The notes under the pieces: model-generated | Seen by the model: only the letters and a program-made list of their open reading frames with translations | The model's database searches: none | Told to the model about the DNA's origin: nothing | Source of the DNA: Eremophila alpestris peregrina | Taxonomy: Eukaryota; Chordata; Aves; Passeriformes; Alaudidae | Direction of reading: 5' to 3' | DNA: 64,000 nucleotides | Assembly: GCA_009792885.1 (NCBI GenBank) | Contig: WMCF01000007.1 | Coordinates: 4,380,500 to 4,444,499, forward strand | Shown here: in pieces, positions 60,801 through 64,000 of the stretch | How the letters are laid out: each line of letters starts with the position of its first letter | How positions within the stretch are numbered: the stretch's first letter is position 1 | Translations under genes and position numbers: made by a program

Positions 60801-62701
60801 CACAGATTTCTAACATGGCTGTAAGTTGGAGTTTCAGAGAGCCAAGCCTCGGTGACCTGCTCACGTGGCAGTTCAGAGGGTGGGGAGGAAGCTGAGTGTC
60901 AGACCCCTGTGTGACATCTGCTGTAGGCCATGTGTGTGACTCCTGCTGTAGCTCACCTCACCCACAGCAGGCTGACAGCAGGCCTTAAGTCATGGGAGCT
61001 CTTCCAGTGATGGCAAAGGCCTGAAACTAATCACCACTCAAGGAGAAGCAGGACAGGATACAGCTCATCAGGAAACTCATTAACCACTACCTGTGCCTTG
61101 CTCAGGACTTAGTTTTGAAAGATCTTGAACCACTCCTCTGGTTTGTTTTCCCTTCTCCTTTTGGTTGTGAAGCAACCGATTACTTAAAGCAATGAATGAA
61201 GTGTTCTTGATTAGCATAAGCCAGAATGAACACTATTTATCTTAAACCTTAATTCTCACTGGTCTAAATTCCTAAAAGACTGGCCAATAAGTGGCAGGGC
61301 TTGCAGCTTGGAGGCCTTCTATATAAAAATAAATATGCATCTATTGATTGAAAAATACAGTGCTTGCTCTTGCACATAGAAACCGTACTTTGTTTTGTTT
61401 TGTCAGTTAATACACATTTTTAAAGTTTGAATTTTGGATTCCTTTATAGGAAATTTAAGTCAGCTGATAATAAATGTGAGACTTTTTTTTTTAACCATCT
61501 TTTGTGAGCAGTTGGAGTAATCCATAAGCAAATAGGGTCCTGTGATGCAGCATGTCTTGCAAACCACAGCTGTAAGTGAAGCAGAATCAAAGCAAGAGAG
61601 AAAGGAAAGGGGTTCCTCAGCTAAGACATGTTACAGCTGAATTAGTTATGTTCAGTTTGAAATTCAGAGTATCCTGAAGATTTCAGTTTTTTTGCATGTT
61701 TGAGAAAGGGTTTTGGTTGGTGCTGGTCATTTAACAGTCATCTAACAGATAGACTAGTGCCTAAATCTACCGGAATGTGTAATAGTGCCTAAAATCCCAT
61801 TCTCCTGCAAGAAAGGTATCAAAGGCTCCATTTTCCTTTATTTTCTAGTCACCACACAACTAGGAAGAGCAAGCCAGTTTTGGCTGACTTTGCTCTGAGC
61901 TACTGTTTTTCATGGGAACTCAAGCTTCACCAGTGGAAAACATGGTTTATTCTTCTGGATAAATACTTATCTCTGGAGGCTGAACTGTACATGCCCTGCT
62001 AGTTGGACTTGTTACAGTGCTGTGGCCTCAGACTAGTCACAGAGGGACATTTTTAAAGCTCTCAAGAATGACTCTTCTGAGCTTTTATTTTTAAGCCCCC
62101 AATACTTCTCTTCTGCCTTCTATCATGCTGCTAGGCAAGCCTGTGTAAACTTGTTATGCTTCAGTAATGTTTCTGTTCGTAGGTGACAGAAAGGGTAACA
62201 GCACAGGGGAAGCATCTGGAGAATGGGTTGACAATTCTGCTTCTCTGAGACTTGCCCAGACACAGCTATTCCCCCCTTGCCCTTTTCCCATGTCAGGATA
62301 AAATGATTTATTTTGCCTTCTCATTCCCCTACTGAAAATATCATCATTGGAAATTCAATGACTGGAACAATATTTCAGTTTTATCATTGCAGTTATTAAT
62401 GAAATACTGGGTTGTTTTTTTTTCAAAATTGGAACTGCTTTTTACATAAATCTGCATAAGAAAGTAATTGTGTCAGAATGCCACATTTGTTGTCAATACA
62501 TTTTCTGTGTATTTTCCAAACCTGTGTTTTAAAGAACTATGCTCCAATATTAGCAACTCTACAGCAGATGACATTGGAGTCACATTTTACCACAAATGGT
62601 AAAAAAACCCCCTTGTTTTCTTTTCTAATTTCAGGGAGAAGATAGCATACTTCACAAGAGCAAAGATCAGTATACCAGCCCTTCCTGCTGATGATGTATA
62701 A
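6735..62701 (+). CDS. WWC2: WWC2, WW and C2 domain-containing protein 2 (exons 2-23, 5' partial)
   Basis: This is a multi-exon coding region of 22 exons, totalling 3421 nt and encoding 1139 complete codons. The order is a second WW domain (window residues about 12-45), coiled coils (about 45-200 and 255-385), a Ser-rich linker (386-587), a C2 domain (about 656-790), an acidic region (807-908), a basic aPKC-binding-type segment (964-994), a C-terminal coiled coil (about 1010-1090) and the end ADDV. Recognition rests on recalled human WWC2, whose exon count and length (about 1192 aa) fit once an exon 1 of about 44 codons is added. WWC proteins are cytoplasmic and cortical scaffolds that bind PPxY partners, including LATS1/2 and AMOT-type proteins, and promote Hippo signalling against YAP/TAZ. 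Peptides such as VGDELPWGWEA and SIPALPADDV favour WWC2 over WWC1 or WWC3. Exon 1 and the promoter lie outside the window. Confidence 0.96.
9480..9529. repeat. Two adjacent perfect AT-rich hairpins
   Basis: ttaaggataa (9480-9489) pairs perfectly with ttatccttaa (9495-9504) around a 5-nt loop. Directly after it, atgataat (9511-9518) pairs with attatcat (9522-9529) around a 3-nt loop. Both stems are perfect. They may be simple palindromes or the remnant of a short inverted-repeat element. Confidence 0.75.
17672..17709. repeat. 19-bp imperfect tandem duplication
   Basis: gtgatagtaacaaga (17672-17686) recurs as gtgatactaacaaga (17691-17705) with one mismatch and a 19-bp period. It is a small slippage-type duplication in intron 2. 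Confidence 0.7.
19209..19412 (+). CDS. WWC2: WWC2 exon 3: end of WW2, start of coiled coil
   Basis: The 204-nt exon follows acceptor aaag at 19208 and ends before donor gtaagt (19413). It reads TTQIEDPRKQWRQEQERM, then a heptad-rich helix containing YQVKEQRLALALDEY and ending KEKSSSHTS. TTQIEDP closes the second WW domain. The usual second Trp is replaced by Ile, which is a known trait of the WWC family and not damage. The following 50 or so residues are predicted coiled coil, the dimerisation region of WWC proteins. Confidence 0.96.
19413..20388 (+). other. WWC2: Intron 3 of WWC2
   Basis: This 976-nt intron runs gtaagt to ...ttaaaaag. I see no repeat or gene in it. The acceptor is unusual: the T tract is separated from the AG by a run of A. 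Confidence 0.9.
20389..20465 (+). CDS. WWC2: WWC2 exon 4
   Basis: The 77-nt exon reads, after the split Leu, FSGSSSSTKYDPDILKAE then ISTTRLR, ending before donor gtgaga. The short Ser-rich turn between two helices is characteristic of WWC2, and the second half re-enters helix. The acceptor (aaaaag) is purine-rich right up to the AG, so its strength depends on the more distant T tract at 20371-20382. Confidence 0.95.
20466..24998 (+). other. WWC2: Intron 4 of WWC2 (4.5 kb)
   Basis: Runs gtgaga to ...acacaag. I see no gene or classifiable mobile element. Several minus-strand open frames of 60-110 codons (around 21150-21800 and 22722-23045) have no protein-like composition or splice context. 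Confidence 0.85.
24999..25078 (+). CDS. WWC2: WWC2 exon 5: coiled coil
   Basis: The 80-nt exon reads VKKLKRELSQMKQELLYKEQ then GFETLQ plus CA of a split Gln, before donor gtgagt. It has a strong Leu heptad pattern continuing the first coiled coil, which in WWC proteins mediates homo- and heterodimerisation. It matches the human exon closely as recalled. Confidence 0.96.
25079..27757 (+). other. WWC2: Intron 5 of WWC2 (2.7 kb)
   Basis: Runs gtgagt to ...ttccacag. It contains two poly-T runs (about 25280-25294 and 25387-25397). No gene or recognisable mobile element is seen. The stretch 26195-26420 is unusually free of simple repeats and could be a conserved non-coding block, but nothing in this single sequence proves it. 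Confidence 0.85.
27758..27887 (+). CDS. WWC2: WWC2 exon 6
   Basis: The 130-nt exon reads, after the split Gln, IDQKMSGGQSGYELSEAKAI then LKELKSLRKAIS and SSGEREKQDLMK. Acceptor is ccacag and the donor gtattt is weak. It is part of the first coiled-coil block; the SGGQSGYELSEAKAIL segment is a hallmark of the WWC family. The frame stays open past the donor for about 130 nt, so intron retention would add a short novel tail. Confidence 0.95.
27888..28584 (+). other. WWC2: Intron 6 of WWC2
   Basis: 697-nt intron, gtattt to ...ctggacag. An A-rich run lies near 28324-28345. Nothing else is recognisable. Confidence 0.9.
28585..28731 (+). CDS. WWC2: WWC2 exon 7
   Basis: The 147-nt exon reads SLAKLREKFNVDQTTEASEP, then DLSSSSVNSQLCFPRQTLD and TGSQTDISGE, with donor gtgagc. 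It closes the first coiled coil and enters a Ser-rich, probably phosphorylated linker. The acceptor reads acagag, giving two overlapping AG dinucleotides; the exon 6 phase requires the first. The variable middle differs from recalled human WWC2 while both ends are conserved. Confidence 0.95.
28732..29716 (+). other. WWC2: Intron 7 of WWC2
   Basis: 985-nt AT-rich intron, gtgagc to ...ctcaacag. I see nothing beyond a short AT repeat near 28836-28850. Confidence 0.9.
29717..29790 (+). CDS. WWC2: WWC2 exon 8: start of second coiled coil
   Basis: The 74-nt exon reads IGARSRSNLAEKVRLSLQYE then EAKR plus AG of a split Ser, before donor gtaacg. The NLAEKVRLSLQYEEAKR helix begins the second coiled-coil block and is nearly invariant in the family as recalled. 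The exon abuts an unusually CpG-dense stretch at the start of intron 8. Confidence 0.95.
29770..29930. promoter_or_regulatory. Intragenic CpG-dense pocket
   Basis: About twenty CpG dinucleotides occur in roughly 160 bp spanning the end of exon 8 and the start of intron 8, with stretches such as gggggcccgcggctcc and gcggcaccgcggcagcag. The flanking intron is strongly AT-rich and CpG-poor. The block is visible directly. Whether it is an intragenic CpG island with promoter activity, a locus of GC-biased conversion, or an inserted GC-rich repeat cannot be told from sequence alone. Confidence 0.5.
29791..32692 (+). other. WWC2: Intron 8 of WWC2 (2.9 kb)
   Basis: Runs gtaacg to ...gttttattttag. 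It holds the CpG-dense pocket at its 5' end, a T run near 30577-30590 and an antisense solo-LTR-like element (31708-32138). Minus-strand open frames around 30101-30402 look vaguely protein-like but I cannot assign them. Confidence 0.85.
31708..32138 (-). mobile_element. Solo-LTR-like element of an endogenous retrovirus, antisense
   Basis: The 431-bp segment is bounded by a 6-bp perfect terminal inverted repeat, TGTCAC at 31708-31713 and GTGACA at 32133-32138, so either strand starts TG and ends CA, as LTRs do. On the minus strand, a TATAAA box (32036-32041) lies about 100 bp from the 5' end, followed by a GC-richer putative transcription start and then a more AT-rich part with an AATACA-type signal. 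No internal retroviral genes flank it, so a solo LTR is the best reading. The flanks (gcctgt and gcttca) do not form a convincing target-site duplication. The family is not identified. Confidence 0.5.
32693..32935 (+). CDS. WWC2: WWC2 exon 9: second coiled coil
   Basis: The 243-nt exon reads, after the split Ser, MANLKIELSKLDSEAWPGAL, continues with EKLMLINEKEELLKELQF, and ends in SVKSTPSQALAE plus AG of a split Arg, before donor gtaagg. It is a long Leu/Glu/Lys heptad region. The SKLDSEAWPGALD segment is a strong WWC-family signature. It belongs to the central coiled coil that holds WWC dimers together. Confidence 0.97.
32936..37675 (+). other. WWC2: Intron 9 of WWC2 (4.7 kb)
   Basis: Runs gtaagg to ...tttttgcag. 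I see no gene or classifiable mobile element. Open frames on both strands near 37213-37596 overlap each other and lack protein character. Confidence 0.85.
37676..37765 (+). CDS. WWC2: WWC2 exon 10
   Basis: The 90-nt exon reads, after the split Arg, LKLEERRKELVQKLEETTKL then TTYLHSQLR plus AG of a split Ser, with acceptor ttgcag and donor gtgaga. It is the end of the second coiled coil, just before the Ser-rich region. Confidence 0.96.
37766..38677 (+). other. WWC2: Intron 10 of WWC2
   Basis: 912-nt intron, gtgaga to ...ctttgcag. Nothing recognisable apart from a T run near 38035-38044. The open frame of exon 11 extends about 160 nt upstream into this intron, but the conserved acceptor and phase place the real start at 38678. 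Confidence 0.9.
38678..39285 (+). CDS. WWC2: WWC2 exon 11: large Ser-rich exon
   Basis: This 608-nt exon is the longest. It opens with LSASTLSVSSGSSLGSLASS and a near-repeat, SSRGSLNTSSRGSLNSLSS. It then has DLDYQYKLDFILQEKTAYIP, SGPITTIHENEVVSSHGR, SLSSRSSLSSLSPPGSPLV and an acidic segment TDFEDSDLSGDFAGISFCEN. It ends with one base of a Gly codon before donor gtaatt. The Ser/Pro clusters are likely phosphorylation sites. YQYKLDF and IPSGPITTIHENEVV are the most conserved anchors; the stretch between window residues 475 and 500 appears more variable. The linker joins the coiled coils to the C2 domain. Confidence 0.97.
39286..42675 (+). other. WWC2: Intron 11 of WWC2 (3.4 kb)
   Basis: Runs gtaatt to ...tttttgtag. 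It contains a small perfect hairpin at 41879-41897 (8-bp stem CCCCTCAC/GTGAGGGG, 3-nt loop). No gene or classifiable mobile element is visible. Confidence 0.85.
42676..42799 (+). CDS. WWC2: WWC2 exon 12
   Basis: The 124-nt exon reads, after the split Gly, DELPRRTASHLLEEKTACVS then AAVSDESVAGDSGVYEASVK plus CA of a split Gln, before donor gtaggt. SAAVSDESVAGDSGVYEA is the conserved core just upstream of the C2 domain and is strongly WWC-specific. Confidence 0.96.
42800..43588 (+). other. WWC2: Intron 12 of WWC2
   Basis: 789-nt intron, gtaggt to ...gttttcctag. Nothing recognisable. Confidence 0.9.
43589..43669 (+). CDS. WWC2: WWC2 exon 13: lead-in to C2 domain
   Basis: The 81-nt exon reads, after the split Gln, PNETEDIVYSEDDATTLEAA then QVQIGL plus AG of a split Arg, before donor gtgagt. 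An acidic stretch is followed by AQVQIGLR, the first beta strand of the C2 domain. It is separated from exon 14 by only 83 nt. Confidence 0.94.
43670..43752 (+). other. WWC2: Intron 13 of WWC2 (83-nt mini-intron)
   Basis: Very short intron with a full set of signals: donor gtgagt, a branch-point-like tactaaa around 43726-43732, a pyrimidine-rich tract and acceptor aacag. The adjacent coding phases match exactly. Confidence 0.92.
43753..43839 (+). CDS. WWC2: WWC2 exon 14: C2 domain, N-terminal part
   Basis: The 87-nt exon reads, after the split Arg, YDHSNSSFVIITVRLRNLPA then FSVPLGSK plus GT of a split Val. The SSFVIITVRLRNLPAF pattern is a typical C2 beta strand and turn; the WWC C2 domain binds phosphoinositides, giving membrane contact. 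Two overlapping GT dinucleotides sit at the donor (ggtgtaagt); phase requires the second, which also matches the consensus. Confidence 0.95.
43840..45104 (+). other. WWC2: Intron 14 of WWC2
   Basis: 1265-nt AT-rich intron, gtaagt to ...tttctggcag. Nothing recognisable. Confidence 0.9.
45105..45297 (+). CDS. WWC2: WWC2 exon 15: C2 domain, central part
   Basis: The 193-nt exon reads, after the split Val, YIRAAVLPSSPDISCLFRTK, then VHPAMETIVFNEIFRVAIS and QKTLRVDVCAV, ending at a complete Leu codon before donor gtatgc. Key C2 features are RAAVLPS, the FRTKVHP turn and VFNEIFRVAI. It is conserved with human WWC2 as recalled. Confidence 0.97.
45298..46874 (+). other. WWC2: Intron 15 of WWC2
   Basis: 1577-nt intron, gtatgc to ...tttgtacag. 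The stretch 46060-46470 is GC-richer and open in two + frames and one minus frame. It has no recognised domain and may be an old unclassified repeat. Confidence 0.85.
46875..47045 (+). CDS. WWC2: WWC2 exon 16: end of C2 domain
   Basis: The 171-nt exon reads AGTQISLADLPLSDETCTLW, then YNLLPCKQNPGKKPKEQNEE and SKQSQSLDSLDL, before donor gtgagg. AGTQISLADLP and TLWYNLLP are the closing C2 strands. The Lys/Glu-rich tail is variable compared with human. The frame stays open to 47111 beyond the donor. Confidence 0.97.
47046..47834 (+). other. WWC2: Intron 16 of WWC2
   Basis: 789-nt AT-rich intron, gtgagg to ...cttgtgagcag. Nothing recognisable. Confidence 0.9.
47835..47947 (+). CDS. WWC2: WWC2 exon 17: acidic helix
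   Basis: The 113-nt exon reads DAVSALLERTSAELEAVEQE then LAEDEEKEQEQKTSEED plus TG of a split Trp, before donor gtaaag. The VSALLERTSAELEAVEQELA helix is conserved; the following Glu/Asp/Lys run is low complexity. It lies between the C2 domain and the aPKC-binding-type region. Confidence 0.95.
47948..48941 (+). other. WWC2: Intron 17 of WWC2
   Basis: 994-nt intron, gtaaag to ...gttcatgcag. About 220 nt of it is an antisense CR1 fragment (48041-48262). The rest shows nothing recognisable. Confidence 0.9.
48041..48262 (-). mobile_element. CR1 LINE 3' fragment (antisense)
   Basis: Reading the + strand shows the reverse complement of a CR1 3' end: atcatagactcatagaatgg, gggttggaagggatcttta, then ccatgggcagggacacctt, ccatccaacctggccttgaa and caacctgttccaatgcctca. 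This is the classic avian CR1 tail with its terminal octamer-like repeats. The copy is 5'-truncated, about 220 bp, and diverged, so it is an old dead insertion. Confidence 0.92.
48942..49134 (+). CDS. WWC2: WWC2 exon 18: acidic, fast-evolving segment
   Basis: The 193-nt exon reads, after the split Trp, LEMLAEASDEIVDEEEDGLK, then DDMGLLMDAPEMNEDKNREN and QQAAVILTL, before donor gtgaat. ASDEIV and PEMNEDKNR can be matched to recalled human WWC2; the region between them differs in sequence and is dominated by Glu and Asp. It is probably disordered. Confidence 0.94.
49135..51123 (+). other. WWC2: Intron 18 of WWC2
   Basis: 1989-nt intron, gtgaat to ...cctag. The portion 50080-50760 is GC-richer than its surroundings but contains nothing I can classify. 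Confidence 0.85.
51124..51288 (+). CDS. WWC2: WWC2 exon 19
   Basis: The 165-nt exon reads VDKETNTEESVKESAAVRPK, then RQRPFVRNSMIVRSQTFSP and GERNQYICR, before donor gtaaga. VDKETNT and VRSQTFSPGERNQYICR are highly conserved WWC signatures. The short DRGSWSC segment between them is variable. This begins the basic region associated with atypical PKC binding in KIBRA. Confidence 0.97.
51289..53730 (+). other. WWC2: Intron 19 of WWC2 (2.4 kb)
   Basis: Runs gtaaga to ...ttttggcag. No mobile element is recognised. A GC-richer segment (52625-52804) has splice-site-like borders and an open frame in phase with the flanking exons. Confidence 0.85.
52625..52804 (+). other. Possible in-frame cassette exon in intron 19 (speculative)
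   Basis: A 180-nt segment follows a reasonable acceptor, tatatcttttgcag, and ends before gtgaag after a CTG codon, similar to the CTG|gtgaat donor used by exon 18. Exons 19 and 20 meet in phase 0, and this segment is open in phase 0 for exactly 60 codons. It would insert a Ser/Arg/Pro-rich peptide with RAEELRSPRSQSPACTTG. It is GC-richer than the surrounding intron. I know of no equivalent in human WWC1 or WWC2, so it may equally be a chance open frame or old repeat. Confidence 0.18.
53731..53823 (+). CDS. WWC2: WWC2 exon 20: basic aPKC-binding-type segment
   Basis: The 93-nt exon reads LNRSDSDSSTLAKKSLFVRN then ATERRSLRVKR, before donor gtgagt. NRSDSDSS is an acidic Ser cluster. The basic ERRSLRVKR corresponds to the stretch by which KIBRA binds atypical PKC and is phosphorylated. 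Human WWC2, as recalled, has Ser where this sequence has Ala in NATERRS. Confidence 0.97.
53824..54926 (+). other. WWC2: Intron 20 of WWC2
   Basis: 1103-nt intron, gtgagt to ...cacacgacccag. It contains a C-rich tract at 54820-54834, about 90 nt before exon 21. No gene or mobile element is recognised. Confidence 0.88.
54820..54834. repeat. Poly-C tract (C8-A-C6)
   Basis: A nearly pure C run lies upstream of the exon 21 acceptor. Such tracts are error-prone in sequencing and bind poly-C-binding proteins; the length here should be treated as approximate. Confidence 0.85.
54927..55169 (+). CDS. WWC2: WWC2 exon 21: C-terminal coiled coil
   Basis: The 243-nt exon reads PVCQPIMRRAAQECPGRTSL, then DLELELQASRTRQHRLNDEL, QALRDLKQKLEEMKGRGEAD and LEDERFQKLLKQAERQ, before donor gtatga. 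RTSLDLELELQASRTRQ and DERFQKLLKQAE are conserved across WWC1-3. The exon is GC-rich compared with the neighbouring introns, and its minus strand is open for over 100 codons, which is a shadow. Confidence 0.97.
55935..56108 (+). mobile_element. CR1 LINE 3' fragment (sense), diverged
   Basis: CR1-like pieces occur in order: ggccctggagaggttgttgg, ggaggtattctaaacctaac, actggtcaggaccctga, then gtgagcaggaggttggagta and ttctggggcccccttcccat. The last two correspond to the CR1 motif pair 'ggttggactagatgac' and 'ggtcccttccaac'. The terminal octamer repeats are lost. The copy is older or of a different subfamily than the one in intron 17. Confidence 0.65.
60381..60450 (-). mobile_element. Short CR1 LINE 3' terminus (antisense)
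   Basis: The + strand shows atcatagattcatttaggtt, ggaaaagacctttaatatca and ttgagcccaacagtaaacct, the reverse complement of the last 70 bp or so of a CR1 element. It lies about 100 bp upstream of exon 22's acceptor. Confidence 0.85.
60545..60672 (+). CDS. WWC2: WWC2 exon 22
   Basis: The 128-nt exon reads AEQSKEEQKQGLSAEKLMRK, then ASKDVCRLREQSQKVPLQVQ and SF plus AG of a split Arg, before donor gtatgg. It continues the C-terminal helix; SKDVCRLREQS and QVQSFRE are conserved across the family. Confidence 0.97.
60673..62634 (+). other. WWC2: Intron 22 of WWC2
   Basis: 1962-nt intron, gtatgg to ...ctaatttcag. It contains an imperfect 23-bp tandem repeat around 60908-60955 (tgtgtgacatctgctgtag and tgtgtgactcctgctgtag) and a GC-richer stretch around 60840-61100. 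Nothing else is recognisable. Confidence 0.87.
62635..62701 (+). CDS. WWC2: WWC2 exon 23: C-terminus with PDZ-ligand-like end
   Basis: The terminal coding exon has 67 nt including TAA at 62699-62701. After the split Arg it reads EKIAYFTRAKISIPALPADD and V. The end ADDV is shared by WWC1-3 and is a class III-type PDZ ligand. The IAYFTRAKISIPALPADDV block is almost invariant and fixes both the identity and the stop. Confidence 0.98.
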
Positions 62702-63250
62702 TTATGCATTTTCACTGAAGTGTTTTTCCACTTGTTCATCTCTTTTCAGATGAGCTTGGTAGTTCCAGTGATGTGCTTTCAAAGATTTCATATCGATATG
62801 TTTATTTGTATAATATGGTGAACTGAATTGTTGTAAGCTTAAAAAATGGCAACAAACCCCAACAAACAGAAAACCAAAGTAGATGAATTTTGGTATACTG
62901 ATGCTGATTTTGTACAGTCTGTGTGTATCGCATCTGTGTTTTTATTTTGTAAAGAAGGAACAAAGGCTGTACTAAGCATGTATCCTGTTGAACTGCACTG
63001 TGTTGAGAAAAATTATGTTCAACAGACATAGTGTTTATCTTTTCACTATTTTCATGTGAGCAGACTGTGAAAATGGCTGTTCTGCCATGCAATACTTTTG
63101 TACAAGAGTGTAACTTTTATAGTTTAAAGTTCACCACAAGCATAAGCTCCTTTCCAAAACATCCAGGCTGCCTCACAACAGCTGCTGATTAGATTCATCA
63201 CCCACGATGTAATTTTGTATCTGAAAATAAATTTCTTCTGGTTTTATTTT
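62702..63250 (+). other. WWC2: WWC2 3' untranslated region (to first strong poly(A) site)
   Basis: Follows the TAA stop. It is AT-rich and ends shortly after a canonical AATAAA at 63226-63231, with a T/GT-rich downstream element (ttcttctggttttatttttt). The end is inferred. Mammalian WWC2 has a much longer 3' UTR, so the transcript may continue past 63250. Confidence 0.65.
63226..63231 (+). terminator. Proximal poly(A) signal AATAAA
   Basis: Canonical AATAAA about 525 nt after the stop, preceded by ttttgtat and followed within 20 nt by a T-rich element. Together these make a plausible cleavage site near 63245-63255. Confidence 0.65.
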
Positions 63251-64000
63251 TTAATACTCTGTAGGAAGACACAGAGTTCAGAGTTTAGTTTTGTGAATGT
63301 ACAGTACTTTACCTGCACTAAAAGGTTTCTTGCATCTGCGGGAGAATGAGAAAGGCAAGGCAGACAAGTAACCCTAAAACTTACTTTGAGACTACCAAAA
63401 GGGGCAGCTGCTTTCTGAACAGGATGAATCAAATTCATAATACCAACACTGAAATTGAAATAATTATACCCACTGTGCTCTTAAAACAGAGAGTTTTTCT
63501 CTGTTAATCATTTGTCCTAGGGGGCTGTCTGATTGCCAGCTAGGAATACAGATTTGTATTGTGCTACGTTTACAGATCTGAAGATGCTTCATTAAAGAAT
63601 TTACACCAGAAGAAAACCTCTCACATGCTAAAATAGATAGCAGAAGTCCTGTTGGTAAGGTAAACCCTTTCTGAAAAAGAAAAGCTCCTTACCAGAAGCC
63701 TGCACAAATTTTGGTACAATAAATAACAATTTTTAACATATACAACTGACCCTGTATGCAGTTGGAGGTGCACAGGTATAATGAAGAGATGTCAATGGCT
63801 TGTTTCAAATATGTCTTACATGCTTCTTCCTAGCAGGCTGCTTCATCAGAAGGCAAATTGGATGCCTTCTGTTAGAAGTTCAGAACATTGGATGTAGGTG
63901 TTTAAGCAGTCCTGTCTTGGTAAAGCAGTTGGGGTCATTTTCTGTGGGTATTGTGTCAGTGGGTGGATATTGCAGAAATATTGCATGTTCTACTTAGTAT
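63251..64000. other. Downstream flank or extended 3' UTR
   Basis: No coding exon, RNA gene or recognised mobile element is seen. In mammals small claudin genes lie near the WWC2 3' end on the opposite strand, but no claudin-like frame is present in these 750 bp. Confidence 0.6.
63718..63723 (+). terminator. Possible distal poly(A) signal AATAAA
   Basis: A second AATAAA lies about 1 kb after the stop, followed by aacaatttttaac and a weaker GT-containing region. It is a candidate for alternative polyadenylation. Confidence 0.4.

Noticed and set aside
1..64000. A second gene, CRISPR array, operon or novel defence-type system
   Set aside because: Every conserved coding block belongs to one continuous WWC2 reading frame. 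The remaining sequence is intron, UTR, simple repeat or decayed retroelement.

Overview
This window is vertebrate nuclear DNA, almost certainly from a bird and probably a passerine. It is AT-rich, with long introns bounded by GT...AG splice sites. It carries CR1 LINE 3' ends in both orientations. It also holds a truncated SINE that joins a tRNA-Ile-like head to a CR1-like tail, a structure known from TguSINE1-type elements of passerine birds. There is no bacterial, CRISPR or operon-type content.

The window holds one gene on the + strand: WWC2 (WW and C2 domain containing 2, paralogue of KIBRA/WWC1), a Hippo-pathway scaffold. Twenty-two consecutive coding exons, matching exons 2 to 23 of the human gene, run from 6735 to the stop codon at 62699-62701. 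Their lengths sum to 3421 nt. All junction phases agree and the spliced frame stays open for 1139 complete codons plus the stop. Exon 1, with the start codon and first WW domain, lies upstream of the window. The identification and comparisons with human WWC2 rest on recalled family sequence, not on an alignment.

Layout: 1-6734 is the end of intron 1, with the SINE. Exons 2-3 (6735-19412) encode the second WW domain. Exons 3-7 and 8-10 (to 37765) encode two coiled-coil blocks. Exon 11 (38678-39285) is a large Ser-rich exon. Exons 14-16 (43753-47045) encode the C2 domain. Exons 17-18 are acidic. Exons 19-20 carry the basic, atypical-PKC-binding-type segment. Exons 21-23 encode a C-terminal coiled coil and the PDZ-ligand-like end ADDV. 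The 3' UTR follows, with polyadenylation signals at 63226 and 63718. Intron 8 contains a CpG-dense pocket next to exon 8 and a solo-LTR-like element in antisense. CR1 fragments lie in introns 17 and 21.

I found no second gene and no clearly new system. The most testable oddities are a possible in-frame 60-codon cassette exon in intron 19 (52625-52804), the CpG pocket at 29770-29930, and the SINE as a lineage marker. Numbering such as 'window residue 656' counts codons from the first complete codon of exon 2 (Leu, 6736-6738); add roughly 44 for full-length numbering.
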